Shown here piece by piece: positions 17,214 to 26,071 of a stretch of DNA of 64,000 nucleotides. The position numbers and the translations under genes were made by a program. Origin of the DNA: Neokomagataea tanensis (GTDB taxonomy: Bacteria; Pseudomonadota; Alphaproteobacteria; Acetobacterales; Acetobacteraceae). Under the pieces are notes generated by a model. That model was given only the letters and a program-made list of their open reading frames with translations. It was not told where the DNA came from and made no database searches. Every line of letters begins with the position of its first letter. Position 1 is the first letter of the stretch. The stretch is from the NCBI RefSeq assembly GCF_006542335.1, contig NZ_CP032485.1, positions 62,001 to 126,000 of the forward strand, given 5' to 3'.

Positions 17214-17848
17214 GCATTCCGGCAAACCCACTCCTGACCGGCGATGTCATCAAAATTATCAGCTGGAATTTGTTGCACACAAACGGAGCTACACTCACAG
17301 ACGTACTAACATTAATCCGATCCGAAGACCCAGACATCGTCACGTTCCAGGAAGCACGCCCCGAGCTGGATATGATCCAAGACGAACTGGGCGGGGAATA
17401 TCATCGTACCCCTTTGCCTGGGCGCACTCATGGGACGGCATATTGGAGCCGCCTGCCAAGCCACCAAAAGCCAACTCTGTGCCAGCTGCCACGCGGTGTA
17501 ATTGTTAAAAGAAACGCACAAATAATTGATTTTAAAAATTTTTCAGTCGCAAATGTTCATCTTTCGCACGGGCAGTTGCTCAATCGGCGGCAGCTAAAAA
17601 CAACAGCCGACAGCCTACCAAAACATGCCCTGATTATCGGTGACTTCAACATCGTCGGCCCAGTATTTCTTCCCGGCTTTCAAGATATTGGCCCGCGTGA
17701 GCGCACCCACCACATGCTCAACAGGCTCCCCTTGCGCCTTGACCGCTGTCTCGCAAAAGGCTTTTCTCGCATGGAAGCAAAAGCCCTGCCGCGGTTTGGC
17801 TCAGATCATCGCCCTATATGCCTCACTCTGCGGCTACACTCATCTTAG
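17210..17848 (+). CDS. Endonuclease/exonuclease/phosphatase (EEP) family protein
   Basis: 212 residues, a compact metal-dependent EEP fold. Seen: IISWNLLHTNG (first strand, Asn), DIVTFQEARPE (metal-binding Glu), HGTAYWSRLP, ANVHLSHGQLLNRRQ, IIGDFNIVGP (GDFN, catalytic Asp and Asn) and FGSDHRPICL (SDH, catalytic His). The family cleaves phosphodiesters in DNA, lipids or inositides; the substrate is not evident. No signal peptide. It is coupled to the upstream AI-2E transporter and its stop is two bases from the stop of the convergent phospholipase-D-type gene, so a role in lipid head-group chemistry is possible but unproven. Confidence 0.88.
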   Translation: MSIPANPLLTGDVIKIISWNLLHTNGATLTDVLTLIRSEDPDIVTFQEARPELDMIQDELGGEYHRTPLPGRTHGTAYWSRLPSHQKPTLCQLPRGVIVKRNAQIIDFKNFSVANVHLSHGQLLNRRQLKTTADSLPKHALIIGDFNIVGPVFLPGFQDIGPRERTHHMLNRLPLRLDRCLAKGFSRMEAKALPRFGSDHRPICLTLRLHSS

Positions 17849-17850
17849 CC

Positions 17851-19275
17851 CTACAGATACGGCATCAATAACCTTAAAGCCGAGTTCCGCAACTGTGCCC
17901 ATAAAGGGCGCCGGTCCAGATCGTGGTGCGTCAACCTCCGCCGGGTACGGCTGTCAATAAACGCAGCCAAGTCTTGCGCAACGGCCGTGTCATATACTTC
18001 AAGATTGATTTCAAAGTTCAGCCTCAAAGACCGTACGTCCAAATTCGTACTTCCCACAAAACTCCATTCGTCGTCCACAACCATAAGTTTTGAATGGTTA
18101 AACGGTGGAGCAGCCATCCATATTCTACAGCCCGCATCTAAAAACGGACGCATACTTGCATCACGCGCGTAGTCAATTAAGACATGGTTACTACTGCTTG
18201 GGACCACGACATCCACATGGACACCCCGCAGTGCCGCGAGCGTCAGAACGGTTGAAAACCGATCATCAGGCACAAAATACGGCGTCATCAATCGCACGCT
18301 GTGCCGAGCCAGCGTGATAGCCTGTAGCATGCCATACTCGATCTTTTCCAAGTCAGCATCCGGGCCCGACGTGACAACTCGCATCGGCATATCGCCCTGA
18401 GGCGTTAACTGCGGGAAGAATATTGCTCCATGCAGTTCTTCGCCTGTGGTAAATGACCAGTCCCGTGCAAAGGCCTCCGCCAACTGGCGTACGACAGGCC
18501 CCTGAACCGCAAAATGCGTATCAGCTACTGGTGATTTTACCTTTGATTTTAAAAGATTTTCTGCGCCAATATTCAAACCACCCATAAAGCCATACCGCCC
18601 ATCGACGATAAGAATTTTACGGTGGTTTCTAAGGTTAATAAAAGGCATTCTCCATGGCCAAACAGAATGCATAAACCGCCGACACGGAATGCCAGCCCGG
18701 CGCAGGGCACGTTTTACACCGCACCTGAAATAACCGCTTCCGATCCCGTCTACCAAAACCCGAATACTAACGCCCCGCGCTTTAGCCCTGACAAGCTCAG
18801 CGACGAAGTCCTGCCCAACACGGTCGTTTCGGAAAATATAGGAACACAAAACAACGGAGCTTTGGGCGTGCCTAATAGCCTCCAGCATAACCGGATAGGC
18901 GTAATCTCCATCATGCAGAACCTGCAAACTATTCCCGCGCATGAGGGGCCGCTCTGTCAGACGCCCAAGCATTCTAGCCAAATGCGCCATATTTCCCTGT
19001 GCGGCATGGCGATACTGCCCGAGCGTTTCGCGTCCGCTCCAAGCATGCTCATCCACTAATTTCCGTGCCCTACGCTGCACGCGGTTAATACCAAACATAA
19101 GATATAAAACCGTACCGATGACCGGTGCTATCCAGCAAACACCAATCCAACCCGTGCAAGCCGCTGTATCTTGTTTCCGCCGCAAAGCGTGCACCGTTAC
19201 CGCAATGGGTAGCACCCAACGCAGAACGCTATAGGCATGGCTCAACCACTCGCGAACAGTAGTCCAGTGGTTCAT
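17851..19275 (-). CDS. cls: Phospholipase-D-type cardiolipin synthase
   Basis: 474 residues. N-terminal hydrophobic segments (about 15-70, WVLPIAVTVHALRRK and CWIAPVIGTVLYLMFGINR) match the PLDc_N membrane anchor of ClsA-type enzymes. Two HKD motifs follow: HRKILIVDGRYGFMGGLNIG (about 215) and HSKLMVVDDEWSFVGSTNLDVRS (about 400), each with the paired Asn/Gly signature. The enzyme condenses two phosphatidylglycerols to cardiolipin at the inner membrane. The C-terminus LWAQLRNSALRLLMPYL is typical of proteobacterial Cls. Confidence 0.93.
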   Translation of the reverse strand: MNHWTTVREWLSHAYSVLRWVLPIAVTVHALRRKQDTAACTGWIGVCWIAPVIGTVLYLMFGINRVQRRARKLVDEHAWSGRETLGQYRHAAQGNMAHLARMLGRLTERPLMRGNSLQVLHDGDYAYPVMLEAIRHAQSSVVLCSYIFRNDRVGQDFVAELVRAKARGVSIRVLVDGIGSGYFRCGVKRALRRAGIPCRRFMHSVWPWRMPFINLRNHRKILIVDGRYGFMGGLNIGAENLLKSKVKSPVADTHFAVQGPVVRQLAEAFARDWSFTTGEELHGAIFFPQLTPQGDMPMRVVTSGPDADLEKIEYGMLQAITLARHSVRLMTPYFVPDDRFSTVLTLAALRGVHVDVVVPSSSNHVLIDYARDASMRPFLDAGCRIWMAAPPFNHSKLMVVDDEWSFVGSTNLDVRSLRLNFEINLEVYDTAVAQDLAAFIDSRTRRRLTHHDLDRRPLWAQLRNSALRLLMPYL

Positions 19276-19369
19276 TTAAGCTCCATCTGTTTAGCCCAAG
19301 ATACACAGCAAGAAACTGCAATTTAATTGAGCAAGAATGAGAATGCACTTGGCCTTATATTACGCTAAC

Positions 19370-20119
19370 ATGACACATCATCGGCAAAAGGACAGAAGAT
19401 ACGTGCAGCACAGGCCGCAGCTCTTTTATACCACGGACCCTGCGCCTTGCCCGTACCTTCCCGGTCGCCTTGAGCGCAAATTGATCACAGCCCTCGGCGG
19501 TCCTGACGCAGACTTGCTTCATGACAGGCTCGCTTTAGCCGGCTTCCGACGCAGTCACTCAATGGCCTACACACCAGCCTGCGCTAATTGCCGGGCCTGT
19601 ATGTCTCTGCGCATACCAGTTAAGCACTTTCAACCGAACCGCACGCAACAAAAACTCTTCCGCCGACACTCCGATATCTCTGTCACACTTCACCCTCCCA
19701 TCCCAACGGAAGAACAGTTCAACTTGTTCCAAATATATCAGACCGCCCGCCACGCTGATGGTGAAATGGTCAGTATGTCTTGGGATGATTATTCCGCGAT
19801 GATTGCACATACACCCATACCAACCTACGTCGTGGAGTTTCGAACCACCTATGACGAGCTTGTCTGCGTCAGCCTCATTGATGCGTTATCTGATGGCTTG
19901 TCCGCTGTGTACACATTTTACAACCCCACCTCGAAAGCGGATTCATGGGGCACGTATTCAATATTATGGCTGATACATTACGCCAAACTTATAAAGCTGC
20001 CTCAACTGTACCTTGGCTATTACGTGCCGGGCAGCCCAAAAATGGCTTATAAAGCACGCTTTGAGCCCGCAGAGGTGTTTCATAACGGGCATTGGGGGCC
20101 TTTGCCTCCAGTGCCCTAA
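19370..20119 (+). CDS. bpt: Aspartate/glutamate leucyltransferase (Bpt), N-degron pathway
   Basis: Transfers Leu from Leu-tRNA to N-terminal Asp/Glu of proteins, making them ClpS/ClpAP substrates. About 249 residues from ATG 19370; a longer frame from 19337 exists, with no good ribosome site for either. Hallmarks: FYTTDPAPCPYLPGRLERKL at the N-terminus, SHSMAYTPACANCRACMSLRIPV (CxxC plus RAC motif), DGLSAVYTFYNPT, SWGTYSILWLIHYAK and YLGYYVPGSPKMAYKARFEP. It converges on parC, three bases apart. Confidence 0.93.
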   Translation: MTHHRQKDRRYVQHRPQLFYTTDPAPCPYLPGRLERKLITALGGPDADLLHDRLALAGFRRSHSMAYTPACANCRACMSLRIPVKHFQPNRTQQKLFRRHSDISVTLHPPIPTEEQFNLFQIYQTARHADGEMVSMSWDDYSAMIAHTPIPTYVVEFRTTYDELVCVSLIDALSDGLSAVYTFYNPTSKADSWGTYSILWLIHYAKLIKLPQLYLGYYVPGSPKMAYKARFEPAEVFHNGHWGPLPPVP

Positions 20120-20122
20120 CCC

Positions 20123-22336
20123 TCAGCCTTTTCGCAACATCCATTGAGGGGCAGCCTTGCCTAAAGCTCCTCTCCTAGCTTCCCATACAGAAAGGTCAGA
20201 TGCGCTTCGTGCGCGCTGGCCCTCCTGCCAGACCAAGCCGTCTGCCATGGTGAAAATTCTGATATCGCGAAGCGTAAATTCACCCAATTTTTGAAGCGCC
20301 ACACCAGCGCCGCGCGTCATTTCAGGCAATTGATCCATCGGGAAAATTAAAGCCCGCTTATTATCGCCTAGTGTCAGAACATGAGTGCCCACGGCATCCA
20401 AACACGCAAAAACTGTCTCACCGGGTTTTATATTAAAGACCTGCTTTCCAGTGCGCTTCTCTGCGACCATCGTCGCATCAGCAACGACCATTCCACGCCC
20501 TTGAGCAGAAGCAATAACCCGGCGCCCATCTTCCCTGACCATGAAAAGAGCGATGGTTTTATCTTCCTGAGGGATATCAACCAATGTGCGTACAGGCTGA
20601 CCAAAACCACGACCTCGCGGCAAATCAGCCGCTTTAAGGGTAAAAGCCTTGCCTCCTGAAGCAACAAGACAAAGGCGATCCGTTGTCTGGCATTCAACGC
20701 TCAGCCCCGCATCGTCGCCCTCCTTGAAGCGATGACCCGCAGGGTCAAGATTATGCCCCTTCATCGCACGTATCCAACCTTCACGAGACAGCAAAACTGT
20801 TAACGGTTCACGATCGACCTCAAGCGCCACCGAAAGATCAATGACCTCAGGGGGTTCAGAAATAGTAGTCCGCCTGTCACCCAGCGGGCCAGCGCCAAAC
20901 TTTTTGATAGTCGCATCCAAATCGCGGCCAATACGTGTCCAACGTCGCTTTTCCGAACCGAGCAGCGTTTCGAGTGAGCGTCGTTCATCGTCCAACTTGT
21001 CTCGCTCGCGGCGGATTTCCATTTCCTCCAAGCGGCGCAACGAACGCAGGCGCATGTTTAACACTGCTTCTGCCTGAATATCCGTCAGGCTAAATGTTGC
21101 CATCAAAGACGATTTTGGCTCATCCTCCTCCCGGATTATCCGAATAACTTCATCCAGATTAAGGTATACGGCCAAAAATCCCTCAAGGATTTCCAAACGG
21201 CGCATAACTGCTGCAAGACGGTGATTTGACCTGCGCACAAGAACTTCATGCACATGGTCCAACCACGCGCGCAGAACCTGCTTGAGAGATAAAACAGCCG
21301 GAACCCGATCACCACCCAAAACATTCATGTTGAGGCTAAAGCGATTTTCCAGCGCCGTGTTACGAAACAGCGTCTCCATAAGAATATCAGGATCGACTGT
21401 CTTGTTCTTTGGCTCCAGAACAAGCCGAATATCCGTCGTGCTCTCGTCCCTAACATCCCCGAGCAAGGGTAATTTGCGTTGGTCCATTTGCTCGGCGATC
21501 TGTTCGATCAAGCGCGATTTTTGGACCTGATATGGAATCTCCGTGACAACTATTGTCCAAGTCCCGAAGCGCCCTTGCTCCACGGACCAACGCGCACGCG
21601 TGCGAAAACTTCCCCGGCCTGTTTCATAGGCCCTGACAATAGCGTCCTGATCTTCTACCAAAATCCCCCCCGTGGGGAAGTCCGGCCCAGGCATCAAGGC
21701 AACCAGTTCTGCTATTTCTGCATCTGGCTTTTCGATAAGATATTTCGCTGCTTGGCAAACCTCAGCTGCATTATGCGGTGGAATGCTTGTTGCCATGCCC
21801 ACAGCAATGCCCGCTGCACCATTTGCTAGCAAATTTGGGAAAGTGCCCGGCAGGACAATGGGTTCATGGTCTTCGTTATCATAAGTGGCCCTGAAATCGA
21901 CCGCGTCATCCGCCAAACCGTCGAGAAGCGTCCAAGCAACCTCTGTCAGGCGGCTCTCGGTATACCGCATTGCCGCAGCGCCATCGCCGTCAACAGAACC
22001 AAAATTTCCCTGCCCCTCCACCAGTGGATAACGTACAGCAAAATCCTGCGCGAGGCGAACAAGCGCATCATAAACCGACGCATCACCATGCGGATGGAAT
22101 TTACCGATAACGTCACCCACGACACGGGCGCATTTTTTGAAGCCAGATGATGGATCGAGGCGCAGCTGCTGCATTGCATACAACAAGCGCCGGTGCACCG
22201 GCTTCAAACCATCACGAACATCAGGCAGTGATCGCGACATGATCGTGGACATAGCATAGGCGATGTACCGCTCGCTCAACGCTTCTGCGAAACGCGTATC
22301 TTCAATGTGACCCGCCAGATCCGTGCCCATGTCCAC
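20123..22336 (-). CDS. parC: DNA topoisomerase IV subunit A
   Basis: Type IIA topoisomerase subunit that decatenates daughter chromosomes with ParE (not in the window). 737 residues, the ParC rather than GyrA length. Motifs: [63 protein letters not shown] with catalytic Tyr 124, and [29 protein letters not shown]. The C-terminal domain (about 490-737) has degenerate beta-pinwheel blades. In the quinolone-resistance region the residue matching E. coli ParC Ser80 is Ala86, and Glu84 is Asp90. Upstream (higher coordinates) an AT-rich orphan separates it from recO. Confidence 0.95.
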   Translation of the reverse strand: MDMGTDLAGHIEDTRFAEALSERYIAYAMSTIMSRSLPDVRDGLKPVHRRLLYAMQQLRLDPSSGFKKCARVVGDVIGKFHPHGDASVYDALVRLAQDFAVRYPLVEGQGNFGSVDGDGAAAMRYTESRLTEVAWTLLDGLADDAVDFRATYDNEDHEPIVLPGTFPNLLANGAAGIAVGMATSIPPHNAAEVCQAAKYLIEKPDAEIAELVALMPGPDFPTGGILVEDQDAIVRAYETGRGSFRTRARWSVEQGRFGTWTIVVTEIPYQVQKSRLIEQIAEQMDQRKLPLLGDVRDESTTDIRLVLEPKNKTVDPDILMETLFRNTALENRFSLNMNVLGGDRVPAVLSLKQVLRAWLDHVHEVLVRRSNHRLAAVMRRLEILEGFLAVYLNLDEVIRIIREEDEPKSSLMATFSLTDIQAEAVLNMRLRSLRRLEEMEIRRERDKLDDERRSLETLLGSEKRRWTRIGRDLDATIKKFGAGPLGDRRTTISEPPEVIDLSVALEVDREPLTVLLSREGWIRAMKGHNLDPAGHRFKEGDDAGLSVECQTTDRLCLVASGGKAFTLKAADLPRGRGFGQPVRTLVDIPQEDKTIALFMVREDGRRVIASAQGRGMVVADATMVAEKRTGKQVFNIKPGETVFACLDAVGTHVLTLGDNKRALIFPMDQLPEMTRGAGVALQKLGEFTLRDIRIFTMADGLVWQEGQRARSASDLSVWEARRGALGKAAPQWMLRKG

Positions 22337-22464
22337 TCCTTAGTCTTCTGTGCAGGACTTAGACATTGCGCCCCCCTCCTGTCCAGCGCTTCACATCATT
22401 CCCGGACAGAACACAGCCAAAAATAGGGGTCATTCACTCTGCGGCCGCCACAAACGGAAAATTT

Positions 22465-23172
22465 TCAAGTCGTCAGCTGGGCAAGGTACTGCGTATTCTC
22501 ATCGTGTAGGAAGTTAAAGTCTCCCATTATCTCAATAGCGATCAGTAAGGGCCTTTTCTTTTTGTTATAATTCTGCAACGGAAGCACAGCCTCTCCCTTT
22601 GTTCTGCGTATTTCTGGGTCGACAATCTCTGCCCACCCCTCCAAAGATTTGTTTTTTAAATGAACATTATAGTCTTGCCTGACACGGTTACAAAAAACGA
22701 TAATTTTTCCGATCGATATACTTGCGCAGGACATTATTTCTTCTGGAAAAACTTGTGCTGTTGGAACAATTTTTACGGATTGAGCCGCTTCTGGAACCAT
22801 AAAGAAGATAAAATTCCCATCTGTCCGAAGCGAACGGATTTCCAATCCAGCATCTGTAACAAGACGAACATTCAAATTACCATTTTGTGGAGAAATAGAA
22901 GTACTTTCAATACGTTGCGCAACCCCTTTAGGTGGCTCTAAACGATGTAGCAACGATTTGATTGAAGAAATTCCTAAATTATCATTTCCTACTTTTTCTA
23001 TTTTGTGACTTGTTATATCCAACGAAGGCTTCATATTTGCTTTGTATTCGATTGACGGCACAGCATCGTATTTAACATTTACCAAACTGTATACAGAATT
23101 ATATTTACTACTACTATTTTTTATTCTATCATCAAAATAGCTCATGACTATCTGCCCATGTAAGTATACCAC
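22465..23172 (-). CDS. AT-rich hypothetical protein, possibly with a Hint-protein-type C-terminal domain
   Basis: 235 residues from a GTG at 23172; an ATG at 23145 is the other candidate. Base composition is clearly more AT-rich than its neighbours and codon use differs (many AAT, ATA, AAA, TTT). The first about 90 residues are Ser/Lys/Asn-rich with no motif. The second half (LNVRLVTDAGLEIRSL, VPEAAQSVKIVPTAQVFPEEI, then SLEGWAEIV and TKGEAVLPL) loosely resembles the beta-sandwich found after Hint domains in alphaproteobacterial surface proteins; this is my pattern impression only. No signal peptide or membrane segment. It sits between recO and parC, and looks acquired. Confidence 0.55.
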   Translation of the reverse strand: MVYLHGQIVMSYFDDRIKNSSSKYNSVYSLVNVKYDAVPSIEYKANMKPSLDITSHKIEKVGNDNLGISSIKSLLHRLEPPKGVAQRIESTSISPQNGNLNVRLVTDAGLEIRSLRTDGNFIFFMVPEAAQSVKIVPTAQVFPEEIMSCASISIGKIIVFCNRVRQDYNVHLKNKSLEGWAEIVDPEIRRTKGEAVLPLQNYNKKKRPLLIAIEIMGDFNFLHDENTQYLAQLTT

Positions 23173-23227
23173 CTATCGTGGTAACGTCATTAGCAGCTTA
23201 TTGTTTCGTGCCATTTTAAATATACAT

Positions 23228-23983
23228 TCATTTTTTACTATAAATATTAACTAAAGTATTTTTCAAATTAACTCTAAAAAATGGAATATCTTTATTTATT
23301 CCTCCGAATACCCATTTTGACAAAAAAAACTCATTCAAATTTAGCCCATTTATCCAATCTTCATCACAGCCATCATTATCGAAATCTACAAATAATTGTG
23401 GAAGTGTTAATAACCTACTAGCCCAATCACCGGCTCCTTCACTTGATACCGCCCTTCCCGTTTTAGGCGATACATACCTCAAGTTTTGAGCCTCCCCCGT
23501 TACAGCACAAAAACGCAAATCCATGCCGTATCCTACGGCGCGGAGTAAATCTGCCTCCCACCGTAAGTAAGCAGCCATTGGCGGAGGATCAGGAGCAATA
23601 TTGACCAAGGTCAACAAACGTACCAAACCCATAAAAATTTCAGGATACGCCTCGTCGCGAGGGAGCCCTCCATCCGCTACCCCGCAGGCACTACTCAAAA
23701 TAGCTAGTGCAAGAGGGTATTCCAGACAACGAGCAGCTGTGCTTTGAACCAATTCGCCAGTGATAGACCCTAACTGCCCTGTTAAGCGCGCTTTCCATTG
23801 AACCAGAAGCAAATTACCAACCTGCCACATGGCAATGTTCCGCCGCGCTCCCCCACCTCGAACAATACCGCTAACAACGCCATGCTCTTCCGTAAAAATA
23901 TGCGCAAGGATACTTCCCTCACCATATGGACGGACAGAGAGCACAATCCCAGCTTCTTGCCACTCCTGCACCCACACCCCCAT
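23228..23983 (-). CDS. recO: DNA repair protein RecO
   Basis: RecO loads RecA on SSB-coated DNA with RecR. From ATG 23983 it has 251 residues. The N-terminal OB fold shows EAGIVLSVRPYGEGSILAHIFTEEHG and VRGGG, followed by the helical region (YPLALAILSSACGVADGGLP, RWEADLLRAVGYGMDL). The Cys pairs of zinc-type RecO are not evident (one Cys in RFCAVTGE). The frame continues upstream to 24016, but that part lies in the tsf terminator, so the internal ATG is chosen. The last about 70 residues are encoded by AT-rich DNA like the next ORF, suggesting an altered 3' end. Confidence 0.9.
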   Translation of the reverse strand: MGVWVQEWQEAGIVLSVRPYGEGSILAHIFTEEHGVVSGIVRGGGARRNIAMWQVGNLLLVQWKARLTGQLGSITGELVQSTAARCLEYPLALAILSSACGVADGGLPRDEAYPEIFMGLVRLLTLVNIAPDPPPMAAYLRWEADLLRAVGYGMDLRFCAVTGEAQNLRYVSPKTGRAVSSEGAGDWASRLLTLPQLFVDFDNDGCDEDWINGLNLNEFFLSKWVFGGINKDIPFFRVNLKNTLVNIYSKK

Positions 23984-23990
23984 TACACAC

Positions 23991-24024
23991 AAAAAAAGCC
24001 CCTGCATGATAAACATGCAGGGGC
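23991..24024 (-). terminator. Intrinsic terminator after tsf
   Basis: Eleven-base stem (23998-24008 with 24014-24024), five-base loop, then seven T on the minus strand (A 23991-23997). It ends the rpsB-tsf transcript and lies just before the recO start, so recO needs readthrough or its own promoter. Confidence 0.92.
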
Positions 24025-24083
24025 CTTAAAAACAAAGACTTAGAGCAATGTGATTAAAAACTTATCACACAGCCCTCAAAGTC

Positions 24084-24989
24084 TTAGTTTCCAGCAGCAG
24101 CAGCCACTTCAGCAGCAAAGTCGCTCTCTTCCTTCTCGATGCCTTCACCGAGTTGGAAACGCTCAAATGCAACCAGCTTAGCGCCAGCCTTTTCTACAAC
24201 CTTAGCGACACGGCTTTCGCCGTCATGCACCCAAACCTGCTCCAGAAGAACAACTTCTTCGTAGAACTTACGTACACGACCTTCAACCATCTTCTCGATG
24301 ATTGCTTCTGGCTTGCCAGAGGCACGAGCTTGTTCAACCAGAACAGCGCGCTCACGCTCAAGCGCATCCGGGTCAACGCTGGAAATATCCAGAGAAGCCG
24401 GACGGGTCGCAGCAGCGTGCATACCGATCTGGCGGCCGAGCGTCAGCAGTGCTTCGTTTTCTGATTCTGCTTCCAGAGCAGCTAGAACACCGATCTTGCC
24501 AATGCCAGGGCGCAGAGCACCGTGAACGTAGCTTGCAACAACACCGCTGGAAACAGTCAGAACCTTCGCACGGCGCAGGGACATGTTTTCACCGATCGTC
24601 GCGATCAGGTGGGTCAGTTCGTCTGCAACTGTACGGCCAGATGGAACTGTTGCCGCCTTGATGGCTTCCAGATCGTCACCGACCTTCAGCGCAACATGTG
24701 CAACTTGCTCGACCAGCGCCTGGAACGCTTCGTTACGGCCGACGAAGTCCGTTTCAGCGTTTACTTCGACCATAGCTGCGCGGTTCTTTTCAGAAGCAAC
24801 GCCAACCAGACCTTCAGCAGCTGTACGGCCAGACTTCTTAGCAGCCTGAGAGAGGCCCTTCTTACGAAGCCAATCGATCGCGACTTCCATGTCACCATCG
24901 GCTTCTGTCAGAGCCTTTTTGCAATCCATCATGCCTGCGCCAGTGCTCTCGCGCAATTCACGAACCAGGGCTGCGGTGATCTGTGCCAT
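24084..24989 (-). CDS. tsf: Elongation factor Ts
   Basis: Nucleotide exchange factor that regenerates EF-Tu-GTP. 301 residues from ATG 24989. Signature [38 protein letters not shown] at the N-terminal UBA-like domain, then [16 protein letters not shown] and the core repeats ([20 protein letters not shown]). The C-terminal LLEQVWVHD and GFxRFQLGEG-type end are normal. It follows rpsB by about 96 bases, the conserved rpsB-tsf pair, and a strong terminator closes the unit. Confidence 0.97.
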   Translation of the reverse strand: MAQITAALVRELRESTGAGMMDCKKALTEADGDMEVAIDWLRKKGLSQAAKKSGRTAAEGLVGVASEKNRAAMVEVNAETDFVGRNEAFQALVEQVAHVALKVGDDLEAIKAATVPSGRTVADELTHLIATIGENMSLRRAKVLTVSSGVVASYVHGALRPGIGKIGVLAALEAESENEALLTLGRQIGMHAAATRPASLDISSVDPDALERERAVLVEQARASGKPEAIIEKMVEGRVRKFYEEVVLLEQVWVHDGESRVAKVVEKAGAKLVAFERFQLGEGIEKEESDFAAEVAAAAGN

Positions 24990-25085
24990 ATCTCTCATCC
25001 CTCATAAAAATTATGCGGCCGGACGCACTCGCCCGGCCGCATGACTGGTTCAGTCATCGTCTCTTTGCAGAGGCGACATACCGTT

Positions 25086-25874
25086 TTAGTTTGCGGAAGC
25101 CTGCTCGCCTTCGCCAGCTGTCTCAGCGACAACTGTCTCCGTCGGCAGTTCTTCGTCTGCACCAATGTCATGACCAGAAGCAGCCAGTTCAGCGGAGATA
25201 CCGTCCAGAACAGCAGCAGATACGAGGTCACAGTACAGGGTGATCGCGCGGATAGCGTCGTCGTTACCTGGAACAGGGAACGTTACGCCAGCCGGGTTGG
25301 AGTTGCTGTCCAGAACGCCAATGACTGGAATACCAAGCTTGTTAGCTTCTTCAACAGCAAGCTTTTCTTTGTTGGTATCGATCACGAAGATCAGGTCAGG
25401 AAGACCACCCATCTCCTTGATGCCGCCCAGCGAACGCTCAAGCTTCTCACGGTCGCGCGTGATGTCGAGCACTTCCTTCTTGGTCAGACCAGCTGTGTCA
25501 CCGCTCAGCATTTCGTCGATCTGGCGCAGACGCTTGATGGAACCCGTGATGGTCTTCCAGTTCGTCAGCATGCCGCCGAGCCAGCGGTGGTTTACGTAGT
25601 ACTGACCGCAACGCTGTGCTGCTTCAGCAACGTGTTCAGCTGCTGCGCGCTTCGTGCCAACGAACAGCACGCGGCCACCGTTAGCAACGGTATCACGAAC
25701 TTGCTTCAGAGCGCGGTCCAGCAGAGGAACTGTCTGCTGAAGGTCAATGATGTGAACTTGGTTACGGACACCGAAAAGGTACGGAGCCATCGCTGGGTTC
25801 CAGCGACGTGTGTGGTGACCGAAGTGAACGCCAGCTTCGAGCAGCTGACGCATGGTGAATTCAGGCGCTGCCAT
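25086..25874 (-). CDS. rpsB: 30S ribosomal protein S2
   Basis: 262 residues from ATG 25874, with AGGAA nine bases upstream; an in-frame extension to 25910 is unlikely. Hallmarks: [95 protein letters not shown] and [11 protein letters not shown]. The Glu/Ala-rich tail after 235 is longer than in E. coli, as is common in alphaproteobacteria. About 200 bases separate it from dnaE upstream; they hold no gene, and likely the promoter and S2-regulated leader, though I cannot point to convincing -35/-10 boxes. Confidence 0.97.
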   Translation of the reverse strand: MAAPEFTMRQLLEAGVHFGHHTRRWNPAMAPYLFGVRNQVHIIDLQQTVPLLDRALKQVRDTVANGGRVLFVGTKRAAAEHVAEAAQRCGQYYVNHRWLGGMLTNWKTITGSIKRLRQIDEMLSGDTAGLTKKEVLDITRDREKLERSLGGIKEMGGLPDLIFVIDTNKEKLAVEEANKLGIPVIGVLDSNSNPAGVTFPVPGNDDAIRAITLYCDLVSAAVLDGISAELAASGHDIGADEELPTETVVAETAGEGEQASAN

Positions 25875-26071
25875 GAATCGAATTCCTTGCCTCTGGTTTA
25901 GCCTCCGCACGGCGTGGTTCCCTCAGGAACACCAGAAGAACGTTTGGGTAAACGCCCCAGCCATGCGTGCGAATTGTCTCATGCCCCAAACTGGACCATG
26001 TGAACGCCAGCGGTATGACGGAATCATACGTGTTTTGCAAGCATGATTCGCGCACTGTCACAGGATTACCA

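Noticed and set aside
17210..19275. A phospholipid-signalling or defence cassette made of AI-2E transporter, EEP protein and PLD-type protein
   Set aside because: The third gene is convergent and a normal cardiolipin synthase; only the first two are coupled, and no defence-type partner is present.
25041..25901. A 286-residue plus-strand frame opposite rpsB
   Set aside because: Shadow of the rpsB codon bias; its composition is Thr/Ser/Cys-rich and lacks any motif.
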